From Candidatus Nanopelagicales bacterium (GTDB taxonomy: Bacteria > Actinomycetota > Actinomycetes > S36-B12 > CAIYMF01): a stretch of 64,000 bases of DNA. A program made the position numbers and the translations under genes. Below, in pieces: positions 1 through 8,028 of this stretch. The stretch is from contig JAFIHG010000003.1 of the NCBI GenBank assembly GCA_017848795.1, positions 20,087 through 84,086 on the forward strand, read 5' to 3'. Under the pieces are notes generated by a model, which saw only the letters and a program-made list of their open reading frames with translations, made no database searches and was not told the DNA's origin. Every line of letters starts with the position of its first letter. Position 1 is the first letter of the stretch.

Positions 1-2
1 CG

Positions 3-104
3 ACCATCGACGAGGACAAGCTGCTCCAGGACGCGCAGCGGGCCGGGGAAGGGATCCGCGAGCGGTCCGGGCTGCCGGACCGGGCCAAGTGGCCGACCAT
101 CTAG
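3..104 (+). CDS. C-terminal end of an unidentified protein, possibly an amidohydrolase (partial)
   Basis: Only the last 33 codons lie in the window. The frame ends with TAG at 102-104 and reads TIDEDKLLQDAQRAGEGI and then ERSGLPDRAKWPTI. The acidic start followed by an Ala/Arg-rich helix resembles the tail of cytosine-deaminase-like amidohydrolases, including the one encoded at 686-2089, which ends in a similar VDEAALRAEA helix. That resemblance is weak and is an inference. The next gene begins 82 bases downstream on the same strand, so this gene probably belongs to the same catabolic group. Confidence 0.45.
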   Translation, partial: TIDEDKLLQDAQRAGEGIRERSGLPDRAKWPTI

Positions 105-186
105 CATCTCCGCTGAGGAACAACCCAACCGTTGCAACGACGTTGCGGTGTCAGATCGGCGCCGTACAACTGTGAGGAGACAACAA

Positions 187-675
187 ATGGCACAGCTCAC
201 CGAGCCGCGCTGGACCCACGTCGCGCTTCCGGTCAGCGACCTCGACGCGTCGATCAAGTTCTACCAAGAGGTGTGCGGGCTGGCGCTCGTCCGCGAGAAC
301 AAGGACGACAACGGGCGGGGGGCGTGGCTCTCGAACCCGGGCCAGACCGACGTGCCGTTCGTCCTGGTCCTCGCCGAGTTCATCCCGGAGGTCGGCAAGC
401 GCTTCAACGTCACCCCGGGGGAGCAGGTCCCGATCCTCACCCCGTTCGCGCACATCGGGATCGAGCTGCCGAACCGCGAGGACATCGACGCGGCCGCCGA
501 GCGCGCGAAGGCGGTGGGCGGCCTGCGACTCGGGCCGGTCGACATGGCCGCGCACATCGGGTACGTGATCTTCGTCGACGACCCGGACGGCAACACGATC
601 GAGTTCTCCCACAAGCAGCAGGTCTTCGAGACGATCCAGGAGCACTGGGACGGCAAGGAGCCGGTGAACTTCTGA
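187..675 (+). CDS. VOC family protein (glyoxalase/dioxygenase fold)
   Basis: This 162-residue protein has one vicinal-oxygen-chelate unit. It opens with THVALPVSDLDASIKFY, the usual first beta strand with a metal-ligand His (H11), and continues with FAHIGIEL and a C-terminal DPDGNTIEF strand that supplies the Glu ligand. I chose ATG 187 because a GAGGAGA ribosome site precedes it; an in-frame ATG at 148 lacks one. It is closely similar in layout to the VOC protein at 3342-3791. The VOC fold covers lyases, isomerases and ring-cleavage dioxygenases, so the reaction cannot be assigned. The amidohydrolase at 686 follows after 10 bases, probably in one transcript. Confidence 0.85.
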   Translation: MAQLTEPRWTHVALPVSDLDASIKFYQEVCGLALVRENKDDNGRGAWLSNPGQTDVPFVLVLAEFIPEVGKRFNVTPGEQVPILTPFAHIGIELPNREDIDAAAERAKAVGGLRLGPVDMAAHIGYVIFVDDPDGNTIEFSHKQQVFETIQEHWDGKEPVNF

Positions 676-685
676 GCGGCCGACG

Positions 686-2089
686 ATGACCCAGCCGACG
701 GGAGCCGACGGCACCGCCGACCTGCTCGTCACCGGCGGCGACGTCGTGACGATGAACCCGACGCGCGACGTCCTGGTCGGCGGCGCCGTCGCGGTGCAGG
801 GCGAACGCATCCTGGCGGTGGGCGGCACGCGTGAGCTGCGTGCCGCCCACCCCGGCGCGCCCGAACTGGACGCCACCGGGTGCGTGGTCCACCCCGGGTT
901 CGTGGACGCCCATCAGCACCACACCGGCGATGCGCTCGTGCGCAGCGCGATCCCCGACGACCTGCCACCCGGTGCGTCGATCTACGAGTGGGCAGTGCCG
1001 CTGCATGCGGCGCACACCCCGCACGACGACCGCATCGCCTCGCTGCTCACCTGCGTGGAGAGCCTGCGCGGCGGCGTCACGACCGTGGTGGAGGCCGGCA
1101 CGGTCGCGCACCCCGACCAGATCGCCGCCGCGATGACCCAGGCGGGGCTGCGCGGCACCGTGGGCCGCTGGGGTACCGACACCGCGGGTCTGCCGCTCGC
1201 CGGCACGGCCGGCGAGGTGCTGGCCGCGGCCGAGGCGCTGCTCGACGCGTACCCACCGGGCGGTCTGGTGACCGCATGGGTCACGCTCGTGGGCCATTCG
1301 CTCGCCACCGACGAGCTGCTCGCCGGTGCCGCCGAGCTCGCCCGGCGCCGCGGTGCCCGGATGACCATGCACATCTCACCGGCCGACACCGACGTGCACG
1401 ACTACCTGGCGCGGACCGGGTCACGTCCGCTGGTCCACCTCGACAAGCTCGGGGTGCTGGGCCCGCACCTCGTTCTCGGGCACGCGGTCCATCTCGACGA
1501 CGCCGAGGTGGAGCTACTGCTCGCAAGCCGGACGGCCGTCGCGTACTGCCCGTGGGCCTACCTGCGCCTCGGGCAGGGCGTGAGCCATGCGGGCCGGCAC
1601 GCCGAGATCGTCGAGCGCGGCGGGCGGGTCGCGCTCGGGTGCGACTCGGTGAACGCCGGCGACGCCATCGACATCCTGCGTACCGCGGCGCTCGCCAGCG
1701 GGCTGGCGAAGGACCAGGCGAGCGACCCGACCCGGATGCCCGCGGCGACCGCCTTCGAGCTCGCCACGATCGCCGGCGCCGAGGCCATCGGCATGGCCGA
1801 CACCATCGGGTCCCTCGAGCCGGGCAAGGCCGCCGACCTCGTCGTGCACGCCACCACCGGGCCGGGCTGGGCGCCGCGCGGTGACCTCGCCCACCAGCTC
1901 GTCTGGTCCAGCGACGGCCACGGCGTACGGGACGTCATCGTCGCGGGGCGGGTGGTCGTGCGCGACGGCGTCTGCGCGAGCGTCGACGAGGCCGCGCTGC
2001 GAGCCGAAGCCGTGGACGTGCGCGCCGACCTGCTGCGCCGCGCCGGCGTCGAGATCCCCAGCAGCTGGCCGCTCATCCCCAGCTCCTGA
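686..2089 (+). CDS. Amidohydrolase (cytosine-deaminase/TrzN-like subtype)
   Basis: This 467-residue metal-dependent hydrolase belongs to the subtype that removes amino, chloro or alkylamino groups from N-heterocycles. The first metal motif is HPGFVDAHQHH, near residues 70-80. MHISPADTD, LGHAVHLDD and ALGCDSVNAGD follow, supplying the later His ligands and the catalytic Asp. The C-terminal beta sandwich ends with EPGKAADLVVH and a short helix. The length is normal for the family. It is the second gene of a pair with the VOC protein. The substrate is unknown; deamination or hydrolysis of a ring nitrogen compound would fit. An inverted repeat at 2091-2163 closes the transcript. Confidence 0.82.
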   Translation: MTQPTGADGTADLLVTGGDVVTMNPTRDVLVGGAVAVQGERILAVGGTRELRAAHPGAPELDATGCVVHPGFVDAHQHHTGDALVRSAIPDDLPPGASIYEWAVPLHAAHTPHDDRIASLLTCVESLRGGVTTVVEAGTVAHPDQIAAAMTQAGLRGTVGRWGTDTAGLPLAGTAGEVLAAAEALLDAYPPGGLVTAWVTLVGHSLATDELLAGAAELARRRGARMTMHISPADTDVHDYLARTGSRPLVHLDKLGVLGPHLVLGHAVHLDDAEVELLLASRTAVAYCPWAYLRLGQGVSHAGRHAEIVERGGRVALGCDSVNAGDAIDILRTAALASGLAKDQASDPTRMPAATAFELATIAGAEAIGMADTIGSLEPGKAADLVVHATTGPGWAPRGDLAHQLVWSSDGHGVRDVIVAGRVVVRDGVCASVDEAALRAEAVDVRADLLRRAGVEIPSSWPLIPSS

Positions 2090-2090
2090 C

Positions 2091-2163
2091 CGACGTCACT
2101 GTGCTGGTGGTCGAGAACCGGCGAGTTCAGGCCAGGTTCTCCGCCCTCAGGACAGTGACGTCG
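2091..2163. terminator. Bidirectional stem-loop between convergent genes
   Basis: Perfect 12-bp arms (2091-2102 and 2152-2163, CGACGTCACTGT and its complement) enclose a second 7-bp pair (GAGAACC at 2113-2119, GGTTCTC at 2135-2141). The element fills the gap between the amidohydrolase stop and the stop of the convergent aldo/keto reductase. There is no T tract, which is common for actinobacterial terminators. Confidence 0.55.
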
Positions 2164-2175
2164 GGAAGTGGGGCG

Positions 2176-3201
2176 TCAGCGGCGGCGGAGTGCCGGGTCG
2201 GTGAGCGCTGGTGGGACGTAGCCCACGTCGCGCGGGTTGAGGTCGGTGCCCGGCGCGACCAGCTCGTCGATCGCGTCGAGGACGTCCGAGCCGAGCGCGA
2301 CGCCCGCTGCGCCGAGCTGGCTGTCGAGCTGCTCCATCGTCCGCGGACCGATGATCGCCGAGGTGACGGCGCGGTGCGACTGCACGAACCCGAGCGCCAG
2401 GTGGATCAGCGAGACGCCGGCCTTGCGCGCGATCGCGTCGAGCCCGTCGACGAGATCGAGCTTGCGCTGGCGCACCTGTTCGCTGCGGTAGTCGAAGTGG
2501 TCGGCGTTCGTCGCGGCTCGCGAGTCCGACGGGGTCGGGGCGCCGTGGCGGTACTTGCCGGTCAGCCACCCGCCGTTGAGCGGGCTCCACACGAGTACGC
2601 CCAGCCCGTACCGCTCGGCGGTCGGGAGCACCGCGGCCTCGGCGTGCCGCGCGAAGATCGAGTACGAGAGCTGCTCGGTCGCGAAGCGTTCCCTGCCGCG
2701 CCGCTCGGCGACCCACTGCGCCTCGACGAGCGCCTCCGCGGGGAAGACCGAGGTCCCGATGGCGCGGACCTTGCCGGCGCGCACCAGGTCGCTGAGCGCG
2801 CCGAGCGTCTCGTCGATGTCGGTCAGCGCGTCAGGGTGGTGCACCTGGTACAGGTCGAGGTAGTCGGTCCCGAGGCGGGTGAGGCTGTCCTCCACCGCCT
2901 TGACGATCCAGCGCCGCGACGCGCCCCGGCGGTTCGGGTCCTCGCCCATCGGGTTGTAGAACTTCGTCGCGAGCACGACGTCGTCGCGCCTGCCGGCCAG
3001 CGCCCGGCCGAGGATCTGCTCGCTCTCGCCGTGCGCGTAGACGTCGGCCGTGTCGACGAAGTTGATGCCCGCGTCCAGGGCGTGGTGCACCATGGCGACG
3101 CACTCGTCGTGGTCGGTGTTGCCCCACGCGCCGAACATCATGGTTCCCAGGCAGAGCGGGCTGACCTGGATGCCGGTGCGGCCGAGCGTGCGGTACTCCA
3201 C
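2176..3201 (-). CDS. Aldo/keto reductase
   Basis: This 341-residue NADPH-dependent oxidoreductase has an (alpha/beta)8 barrel. It starts EYRTLGRTGIQVSPLCLGTM and carries the family tetrad: Asp and Tyr in VDTADVYAHGESE, Lys in VLATKFYNP and His in LYQVHHPD. The C-terminal IIGPRTMEQL loop is the cofactor phosphate site. I chose the GTG at 3201 because GGAGG lies 5 bases upstream; longer in-frame starts lack one. It resembles the Kv-beta/YajO-like group acting on aldehydes, ketones and sugars. The gene diverges from the VOC gene at 3342, and the shared region holds a copy of the island's operator motif. Confidence 0.9.
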   Translation of the reverse strand: MEYRTLGRTGIQVSPLCLGTMMFGAWGNTDHDECVAMVHHALDAGINFVDTADVYAHGESEQILGRALAGRRDDVVLATKFYNPMGEDPNRRGASRRWIVKAVEDSLTRLGTDYLDLYQVHHPDALTDIDETLGALSDLVRAGKVRAIGTSVFPAEALVEAQWVAERRGRERFATEQLSYSIFARHAEAAVLPTAERYGLGVLVWSPLNGGWLTGKYRHGAPTPSDSRAATNADHFDYRSEQVRQRKLDLVDGLDAIARKAGVSLIHLALGFVQSHRAVTSAIIGPRTMEQLDSQLGAAGVALGSDVLDAIDELVAPGTDLNPRDVGYVPPALTDPALRRR

Positions 3202-3260
3202 GGGGACCTCCGGTCCGGATCGAGGATGAAAGGCGCGAACGGGTCGTACGCACCGCCATC

Positions 3261-3283
3261 TCACTCTATGATTCGACCGTCTC
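3261..3283. promoter_or_regulatory. Operator-like motif, copy a (divergent AKR/VOC promoter)
   Basis: The stretch begins TCACTCTATGA and ends CCGTCTC. It resembles the motif found in five other promoter regions (consensus TCRCAATnnnAGAYRCC, then RTCTY). This copy is the weakest, with one extra base between the halves. It lies in the 140-bp gap between the divergent starts at 3201 and 3342. Confidence 0.4.
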
Positions 3284-3341
3284 ACATCTTGCGATGCGTA
3301 CGCCAGCGGATACCATGGCCCGAACGCGAAGGAGCCCGCTC

Positions 3342-3791
3342 ATGGCCGACCCCGACCTGTCGAAGGCGCGACTGACGCACGTCGCGCTTCCCTGCGGCGA
3401 CCTGGACCGATCGATCGAGTTCTACACCACGGTGATGCCACTGGCCGTCGTCGAACGGTTCAAGGGCGAGGACGGTGAGACGGTCTGGCTGTCCAACGAG
3501 GGCCAGGTCGAGACACCGTTCGTGCTGGTGCTGGTGTCCTTCGACAGGTACGGGGGCGCGCCGCAGCCGGGCCTCACCCCGTTCGCCCACATCGGGCTCG
3601 AGGTCGAGACCCGCGAGCAGGTGGAGGCGATGGCCGACCGCGCCCGTGAGCTCGGTGTGCTGCACTGGGAACCGCGCGACATCGGCGGCCAGGCGGGCTA
3701 CCTCTGCGCGATGCGGGACCCGGACGGCAACGTCGTCGAGGTCTCCAACGACCAGCGGGTGTTCTCGCTGGTACGCAAGCTCTGGGGCTGA
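3342..3791 (+). CDS. VOC family protein (second copy)
   Basis: This 149-residue single-domain VOC protein is closely related in layout to the protein at 187-675: LTHVALPCGDLDRSIEFYT, FAHIGLEVETREQVEA and DPDGNVVEVSNDQRVF. His in the first strand and Glu in the last are the expected metal ligands. ATG 3342 follows an AAGGAG site; the upstream ATG at 3294 does not. A TauD-type dioxygenase gene starts 68 bases downstream. As with the first copy, fold and metal site are clear but the reaction (isomerase, lyase or dioxygenase) is not. Confidence 0.85.
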   Translation: MADPDLSKARLTHVALPCGDLDRSIEFYTTVMPLAVVERFKGEDGETVWLSNEGQVETPFVLVLVSFDRYGGAPQPGLTPFAHIGLEVETREQVEAMADRARELGVLHWEPRDIGGQAGYLCAMRDPDGNVVEVSNDQRVFSLVRKLWG

Positions 3792-3859
3792 CCGGACGGC
3801 CCAGCGCGACCAAGACCCCTGCCGTGCATCCGCACCGGCAGCCGAAATGGGAGTTTCAC

Positions 3860-4942
3860 ATGACCACGACAGCGGATCTCGCGCCGATCTCCGGGCCGCT
3901 CGCCTGGCGCGGTGACGAGCTCTCCGGACGCACCGACTGGATCTACCTGCTCAGCGACGCCGAGCGTACCGAGCTCGAGGAGGTCGGCCGCCGGTTCCTC
4001 GCGGACAACCCGGACCTGCGCACCGTGACGGCGGACGACTACCCGCTCTCGGTGTGCGGCCCGGCGGTCGAGCGTTGGGCCGCCGACATGGACTCGGGCC
4101 GCGGGTTCGTGCTGGTGCGCGGTCTGCGGGTGCAGGAGTACTCGGACGCGCTCTCCGGTGCGATCTTCTTCGTCGTGGGGCTGCATCTAGGCGTCCCGAT
4201 GCGCCAGAACGAGCTCGGCGACCTGATCGACCACATCATCGCGACGTCCACCAAGACGATGGAGGACCCGACCGCGATGCCCTCGCGCATCCGGGACAAG
4301 TTGGTGTTCCACTCCGACAGCTCGGACGTGGTGTCGCTGATGTGCCTACGCCCGTCGAAGTCCGGCGGGGCGAGCAGCCTGGTCAGTGGTGCCACGCTCT
4401 ACAACGAGGTGCTGCGCCGCCGCCCGGACCTCGCGCCGCTGCTGTTCGAGCCGTACCACTTCGACTGGAACAAGCAGGACCCCGACGCGCCCGCCAACAC
4501 CTACTCCTCCCCGATCGTCAGCTACGTCGACGGCACGTTCAGCATGTACGCCGGGACGTCGATGATCTTCTCGGCGCAGGAGTACCCGGAGGTGCCCAAG
4601 CTGACGCAGGACCAGGTCGACCTGCTGCACCTGCTCGACGAGATCACCTACGAGCCCGGTATCGCGCTCGACATGGACTTCCAGCCCGGCGACATGCAAT
4701 GGCTGCTGAACTACGCCGCACTGCATTCGCGCACCGAGTTCAGCGACTACCCGGAGCTCCAGCGGCGGCGCCACCTGCTGCGGCTGTGGCTCAAGCGGGA
4801 CGTCGGACGGCCCCTGGTGGAGGGTTTCGGCCGCAACGTCGTACAGGACCGCTCCTCGACCCGCGCCGGAGCGCAGGAGGCAGCGGACGGCAAGTTCCGG
4901 GTGACCGAAGCGGTCATCCCTCGCCTCGACTGGGGCAACTGA
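3860..4942 (+). CDS. TauD/TfdA-family Fe(II)/2-oxoglutarate dioxygenase
   Basis: This 360-residue enzyme has a double-stranded beta-helix. The iron facial triad is visible as H151-S-D153 (FHSDSSDVV) and distal H289 (NYAALHSRTEF), followed by an Arg (HLLRLWLK) expected to bind 2-oxoglutarate. ATG 3860 was chosen over 3824 because of the GGGAG site. Family members hydroxylate next to sulfonates, ethers or amines; TfdA-type members cleave aryloxyacetates and release glyoxylate. A related enzyme is encoded at 25450-26442, and malate synthase at 20130 would use glyoxylate, so ether or side-chain cleavage is an attractive but unproven role. Confidence 0.88.
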   Translation: MTTTADLAPISGPLAWRGDELSGRTDWIYLLSDAERTELEEVGRRFLADNPDLRTVTADDYPLSVCGPAVERWAADMDSGRGFVLVRGLRVQEYSDALSGAIFFVVGLHLGVPMRQNELGDLIDHIIATSTKTMEDPTAMPSRIRDKLVFHSDSSDVVSLMCLRPSKSGGASSLVSGATLYNEVLRRRPDLAPLLFEPYHFDWNKQDPDAPANTYSSPIVSYVDGTFSMYAGTSMIFSAQEYPEVPKLTQDQVDLLHLLDEITYEPGIALDMDFQPGDMQWLLNYAALHSRTEFSDYPELQRRRHLLRLWLKRDVGRPLVEGFGRNVVQDRSSTRAGAQEAADGKFRVTEAVIPRLDWGN

Positions 4943-4948
4943 CCGCTC

Positions 4949-5001
4949 CGACTGAATGTGGCAAAAGTTCGTTCAGAACGAACTTTTGCCACATTCAGTC
5001 G
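4949..5001. terminator. Long perfect palindrome between convergent genes
   Basis: Two 26-bp arms (4949-4974 and 4976-5001) are exact reverse complements around a single central A (4975). The core reads TGGCAAAAGTTCGTTC and its mirror. It is markedly AT-richer than its surroundings and fills the space between the dioxygenase stop (4942) and the convergent aldehyde dehydrogenase stop (5013). A bidirectional terminator is the simplest reading, although the length and perfection are unusual. Confidence 0.7.
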
Positions 5002-5012
5002 ACGGTGAGGGG

Positions 5013-6464
5013 TCAGGCGTCGGCGCGCAGGGCGACCGAGACGGCCTTCTCCCGGGTGAACTCCTTGAGCGACTCGTAACCGCCGCCCTTGCTGAAGCCG
5101 GAGTCCTTGGCGAGGTTGAACGGGAAGCCGATCACGAAGGCGTTCGCGAACTCGTTGACCGTGACCTGCCCGGACACGACCTCCCGGGACACCCGCAGCG
5201 CCCGGCTCAGGTCGTTGGTCCACACCGCGGCGAGCAGGCCGTACGGCGTCGCGTTGACGAGCTCGACCGCCTGCGACACACCGGAGAACCGCTCCGCCGT
5301 CATCACCGGACCGAAGACCTCCTCGCGCACGATGCGCATGTCGGGGCTCACCTGGTCGTAGAGCGTCGGCGCGACGTAGTGGCCGTGCTGCTCCTGCGGA
5401 CCACCGGCGACGAGTCGGGCGCCCTCGCCGGCGGCGATGTCGAGGTAGCCCGTGACCCGCTCGTACTGCTGCTTGTTGATCAGCGGCCCCATGTCGAGGT
5501 CCTCGTGCCACGGTCCGGACCGCACGGCCTTCAACTGCGCCGCGACCCGCTCGACCACCTCGTCGTAGATCGCGTCCTCGACGAGCAGCCGGGAGCCCGC
5601 GTAGCAGTTCTGCCCGGCGTTGTCGGTGATCGACTCGGCGATGACAGGAATCGCGAGCTCGAGGTCGGCGTCGGCGAACACGACATTCGGCGACTTCCCG
5701 CCCAGCTCGAGCTTGACCGGGATCAGGTTCGCGGCGGCGCTGCGCATGATCGCGCGCCCGGTCGCCGTGGAGCCGACGAAGCTGATGTGGCTGACGCCGG
5801 GGTGCGAGGTGAGCGGGACGCCGACCTCGTCCCCGAAGCCGGGGAGCACGTTCAGCACGCCGTCGGGCAGGCCGGCCTCCTTGGCGAGCGCGGCGATGCC
5901 GAGCGGGCTCATCGGAGCGTTCTCCGAGGGCTTGAGCACGACGGCGTTGCCGGCCGCGATCGCCGGAGCCGCGTCCGCCATCATCAGCACCGCCGGCACG
6001 TTCCAGGCGATGATCTGCGCGCACACGCCGAGCGGCTGGCGCAGCGTGTAGCCGAACCGGTCCTCGGACCGGGCGGGCAGCGTCGCGCCGAGGAGCTTGT
6101 CGGCCGCACCGGCGAAGTACTCGAGAATGCTCGCCGCGAAGAAGATGTTGCCGCGGGCGTCGCTGAGCGGCTTGCCGACGTCCTGTGCCTCGAGGCGCGC
6201 CAGCTCCTCGACGTTGGCGTAGACGAGGTCGGCCCAGCGGCGCATCACCGCGCCGCGCTCGGACGGAGAGGTCCGTGACCAGACCGCGAACGCGTCCGAG
6301 GCCGCCGCGACCGCGGCCTCGACGTCGGGCGCCGTCGCGCGCGCCGCGTGATGGAACGGGTCCTGGGTCGCCGGGTCGAGCACCGGCAAGGTCGCGCCCG
6401 CCGACGCGGGCTGCCACTTGCCGCCGACGAGCAGGCGGTTCTCGGGGATCTGCACGCTGGTCAT
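5013..6464 (-). CDS. NAD(P)-dependent aldehyde dehydrogenase
   Basis: This 483-residue ALDH-superfamily enzyme oxidises an aldehyde to its acid. It shows the oxyanion Asn region IIAWNVPAVLMM, the general-base Glu in LELGGKSPNVVF and the nucleophile Cys in NAGQNCYAGSR. The C-terminal segment is rich in Lys and Glu. The start was set at ATG 6464 (MTSVQIPENR); in-frame ATGs at 6488 and 6500 would add up to 12 residues that overlap the operator, so they are less likely. It diverges from the alcohol dehydrogenase at 6536, a natural pairing for alcohol to aldehyde to acid. Confidence 0.9.
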   Translation of the reverse strand: MTSVQIPENRLLVGGKWQPASAGATLPVLDPATQDPFHHAARATAPDVEAAVAAASDAFAVWSRTSPSERGAVMRRWADLVYANVEELARLEAQDVGKPLSDARGNIFFAASILEYFAGAADKLLGATLPARSEDRFGYTLRQPLGVCAQIIAWNVPAVLMMADAAPAIAAGNAVVLKPSENAPMSPLGIAALAKEAGLPDGVLNVLPGFGDEVGVPLTSHPGVSHISFVGSTATGRAIMRSAAANLIPVKLELGGKSPNVVFADADLELAIPVIAESITDNAGQNCYAGSRLLVEDAIYDEVVERVAAQLKAVRSGPWHEDLDMGPLINKQQYERVTGYLDIAAGEGARLVAGGPQEQHGHYVAPTLYDQVSPDMRIVREEVFGPVMTAERFSGVSQAVELVNATPYGLLAAVWTNDLSRALRVSREVVSGQVTVNEFANAFVIGFPFNLAKDSGFSKGGGYESLKEFTREKAVSVALRADA

Positions 6465-6474
6465 ACGGTGAGTG

Positions 6475-6512
6475 TTGACGCCCTTCATCTCATAAGTCAA
6501 GATGCCATCTCG
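6475..6512 (+). promoter_or_regulatory. Promoter with operator-like motif, copy b (alcohol dehydrogenase)
   Basis: TTGACG (6475-6480) and CAAGAT (6498-6503), 17 bases apart, form a sigma-70-type promoter toward the alcohol dehydrogenase. The motif at 6490-6512 overlaps the -10 element; it contains AGATG-C-CATCT, a perfect short palindrome. A repressor bound here would block the promoter. The divergent aldehyde dehydrogenase start lies just to the left. Confidence 0.55.
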
Positions 6513-6535
6513 ACATCGTGTATTCGGAGGACGGC

Positions 6536-7615
6536 ATGCGCATCACCGCCGCGGTACTCGACGGTACCGGCTCGGACCCCGTACTCCGTGAGGTCGACCT
6601 GGCCGCACCGGGGCCCGACGAGGTGCTGGTACGCCTGACGAGTGTCGGCATCTGCGGCACCGACCTGCACTTCGCCACCGAGGTGCCCACGCCCGCCGTG
6701 CTGGGCCACGAGGGTGCGGGCGTTGTCGAGGGCGTCGGCTCCGCGGTCGCCGGGATCACGGTCGGCGACAAGGTCCTGCTGACGTTCGACTCCTGCGGCA
6801 CCTGCGACCACTGCCAGGACGCGGCCCCGTCGTACTGCCGCCGTTTCGACGAGCTGAACTTCGGCGGGCGCCGCGCGGACGGAAGCCCGACGATCACGGT
6901 GGACGGCGCCGCGGCCTACTCCCACTTCCTCGGGCAGTCGGCGTTCGCGACCCACACCGTCGTGAGCGCCCGCAGCATCGTGCCGCTGCCGGGGGACCTG
7001 GATCTCGGACCGATCGGACCGCTGTCCTGCGGGCTGCTGACGGGGGCCGGGGCGGTGCTCAACGTGCTGCGCCCGCGCGCGGGCGACACGCTGGGCGTCT
7101 TCGGTACGGGCGCCGTCGGCCTGGCGGCCGTCATGGCCGCCGCTGCGTCCGGTGCCCGCGTCGTCGCCGTGGACGTCAACGACAGCCGGCTGGCGCTGGC
7201 GCGCGAGCTGGGGGCGAGCGAGGCCGTCAACTCCGCGCACGCCGACGTCGCCGAAGCGCTCGCGGACCTCGCACCGCGGGGCCTGGACAGCGCCGTGGAC
7301 GCCACCGGACGGGCGGACGTGGTGGCGAGCGCTGTCGCGGCCCTGCACACCCGCGGCACCGCGGCCGTGTGCGGCGTGGGCCCCAGCATGGAGCTGACCC
7401 TCGACTGGCGCACGCTGTTGAACGGTCGCACCGTCACCGGCGTCATCTCCGGCAGCGCGCTGCCTGCGACGTTCGTGCCGCGCCTCGTCGAGCTCTACCG
7501 CAGCGGGCGGTTCCCCGTCGACCGCCTCGTGGGCTACTTCCCGTTCGAGAAGATCGGTGAGGCGCTCGCTGCGGCCCGCGCCGGCGAGATCGTGAAGCCG
7601 GTACTGACGTTCTGA
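6536..7615 (+). CDS. Zinc-dependent aryl-alcohol-type dehydrogenase
   Basis: This 359-residue medium-chain dehydrogenase oxidises an alcohol to an aldehyde with NAD(P). Catalytic zinc residues are in GICGTDLHF and LGHEGAG, and the structural zinc site in CGTCDHCQDAAPSYC. The Rossmann motif is GVFGTGAVGLAAVMA, followed by VVAVDVNDSRL; the Asp at the end of the strand suggests NAD. The sequence FGGRRADGS and the long GPLSCGLLTGAG segment resemble benzyl-alcohol and geraniol dehydrogenases. ATG 6536 has GGAGG 7 bases upstream. The next gene begins on the last base of its stop codon. Confidence 0.9.
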   Translation: MRITAAVLDGTGSDPVLREVDLAAPGPDEVLVRLTSVGICGTDLHFATEVPTPAVLGHEGAGVVEGVGSAVAGITVGDKVLLTFDSCGTCDHCQDAAPSYCRRFDELNFGGRRADGSPTITVDGAAAYSHFLGQSAFATHTVVSARSIVPLPGDLDLGPIGPLSCGLLTGAGAVLNVLRPRAGDTLGVFGTGAVGLAAVMAAAASGARVVAVDVNDSRLALARELGASEAVNSAHADVAEALADLAPRGLDSAVDATGRADVVASAVAALHTRGTAAVCGVGPSMELTLDWRTLLNGRTVTGVISGSALPATFVPRLVELYRSGRFPVDRLVGYFPFEKIGEALAAARAGEIVKPVLTF

Positions 7616-8028
7616 TGTCCGAACGGGTCTGGTCGGTCCCGGAGCTGCTCGACGCGCGGCACCTCCAGACGCTGCGCCGGCTGCTCGAGCGCGTACTTCC
7701 CTACCCCGCGATCCCCGACGGCCCGACGGTCTCGGACACGGTCGCCTACGTGCTGCGCCGCCTCGAGCACGAGGACCGCGCGCTGTTCGGTCCGCTCGAG
7801 CAGCTGCTGGAGCGTACGGCGGGCTCCGAGGACGACTGGCTGCAGGCTGCCGCGAGCACCCCCCAGTACCCGGACCGCGGCGTGTTCGAGGCGTTGCGCG
7901 GCTGGGCATGGGACGGCTTCCTGGCCGACCCGCGCTGGGGCGTGAACCGAGGCGGTCGGGGCTGGACCCACCTGGGCTGGGGCGGGCCGCCGCGACGGCG
8001 GGAGGCGGGCGCCGGGGAGGGCAGATGA
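7615..8028 (+). CDS. Gluconate 2-dehydrogenase subunit 3-like protein
   Basis: This 137-residue small protein starts with ATG overlapping the stop of the alcohol dehydrogenase and ends in a 4-base overlap with the GMC oxidoreductase. The C-terminal DPRWGVNRGGRGWTHLGW matches the typical tail of the small subunit that accompanies GMC-type membrane or soluble sugar and alcohol dehydrogenases. No Tat or Sec signal is visible, unlike many Gram-negative relatives, so the complex is probably cytoplasmic. The proposed role is a helper or maturation subunit for the flavoprotein encoded next. Confidence 0.75.
   Translation: MSERVWSVPELLDARHLQTLRRLLERVLPYPAIPDGPTVSDTVAYVLRRLEHEDRALFGPLEQLLERTAGSEDDWLQAAASTPQYPDRGVFEALRGWAWDGFLADPRWGVNRGGRGWTHLGWGGPPRRREAGAGEGR

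Noticed and set aside
148..186. Longer N-terminus for the first VOC protein (ATG 148)
   Set aside because: The added residues are basic and unlike the family, and the only good ribosome site precedes ATG 187.
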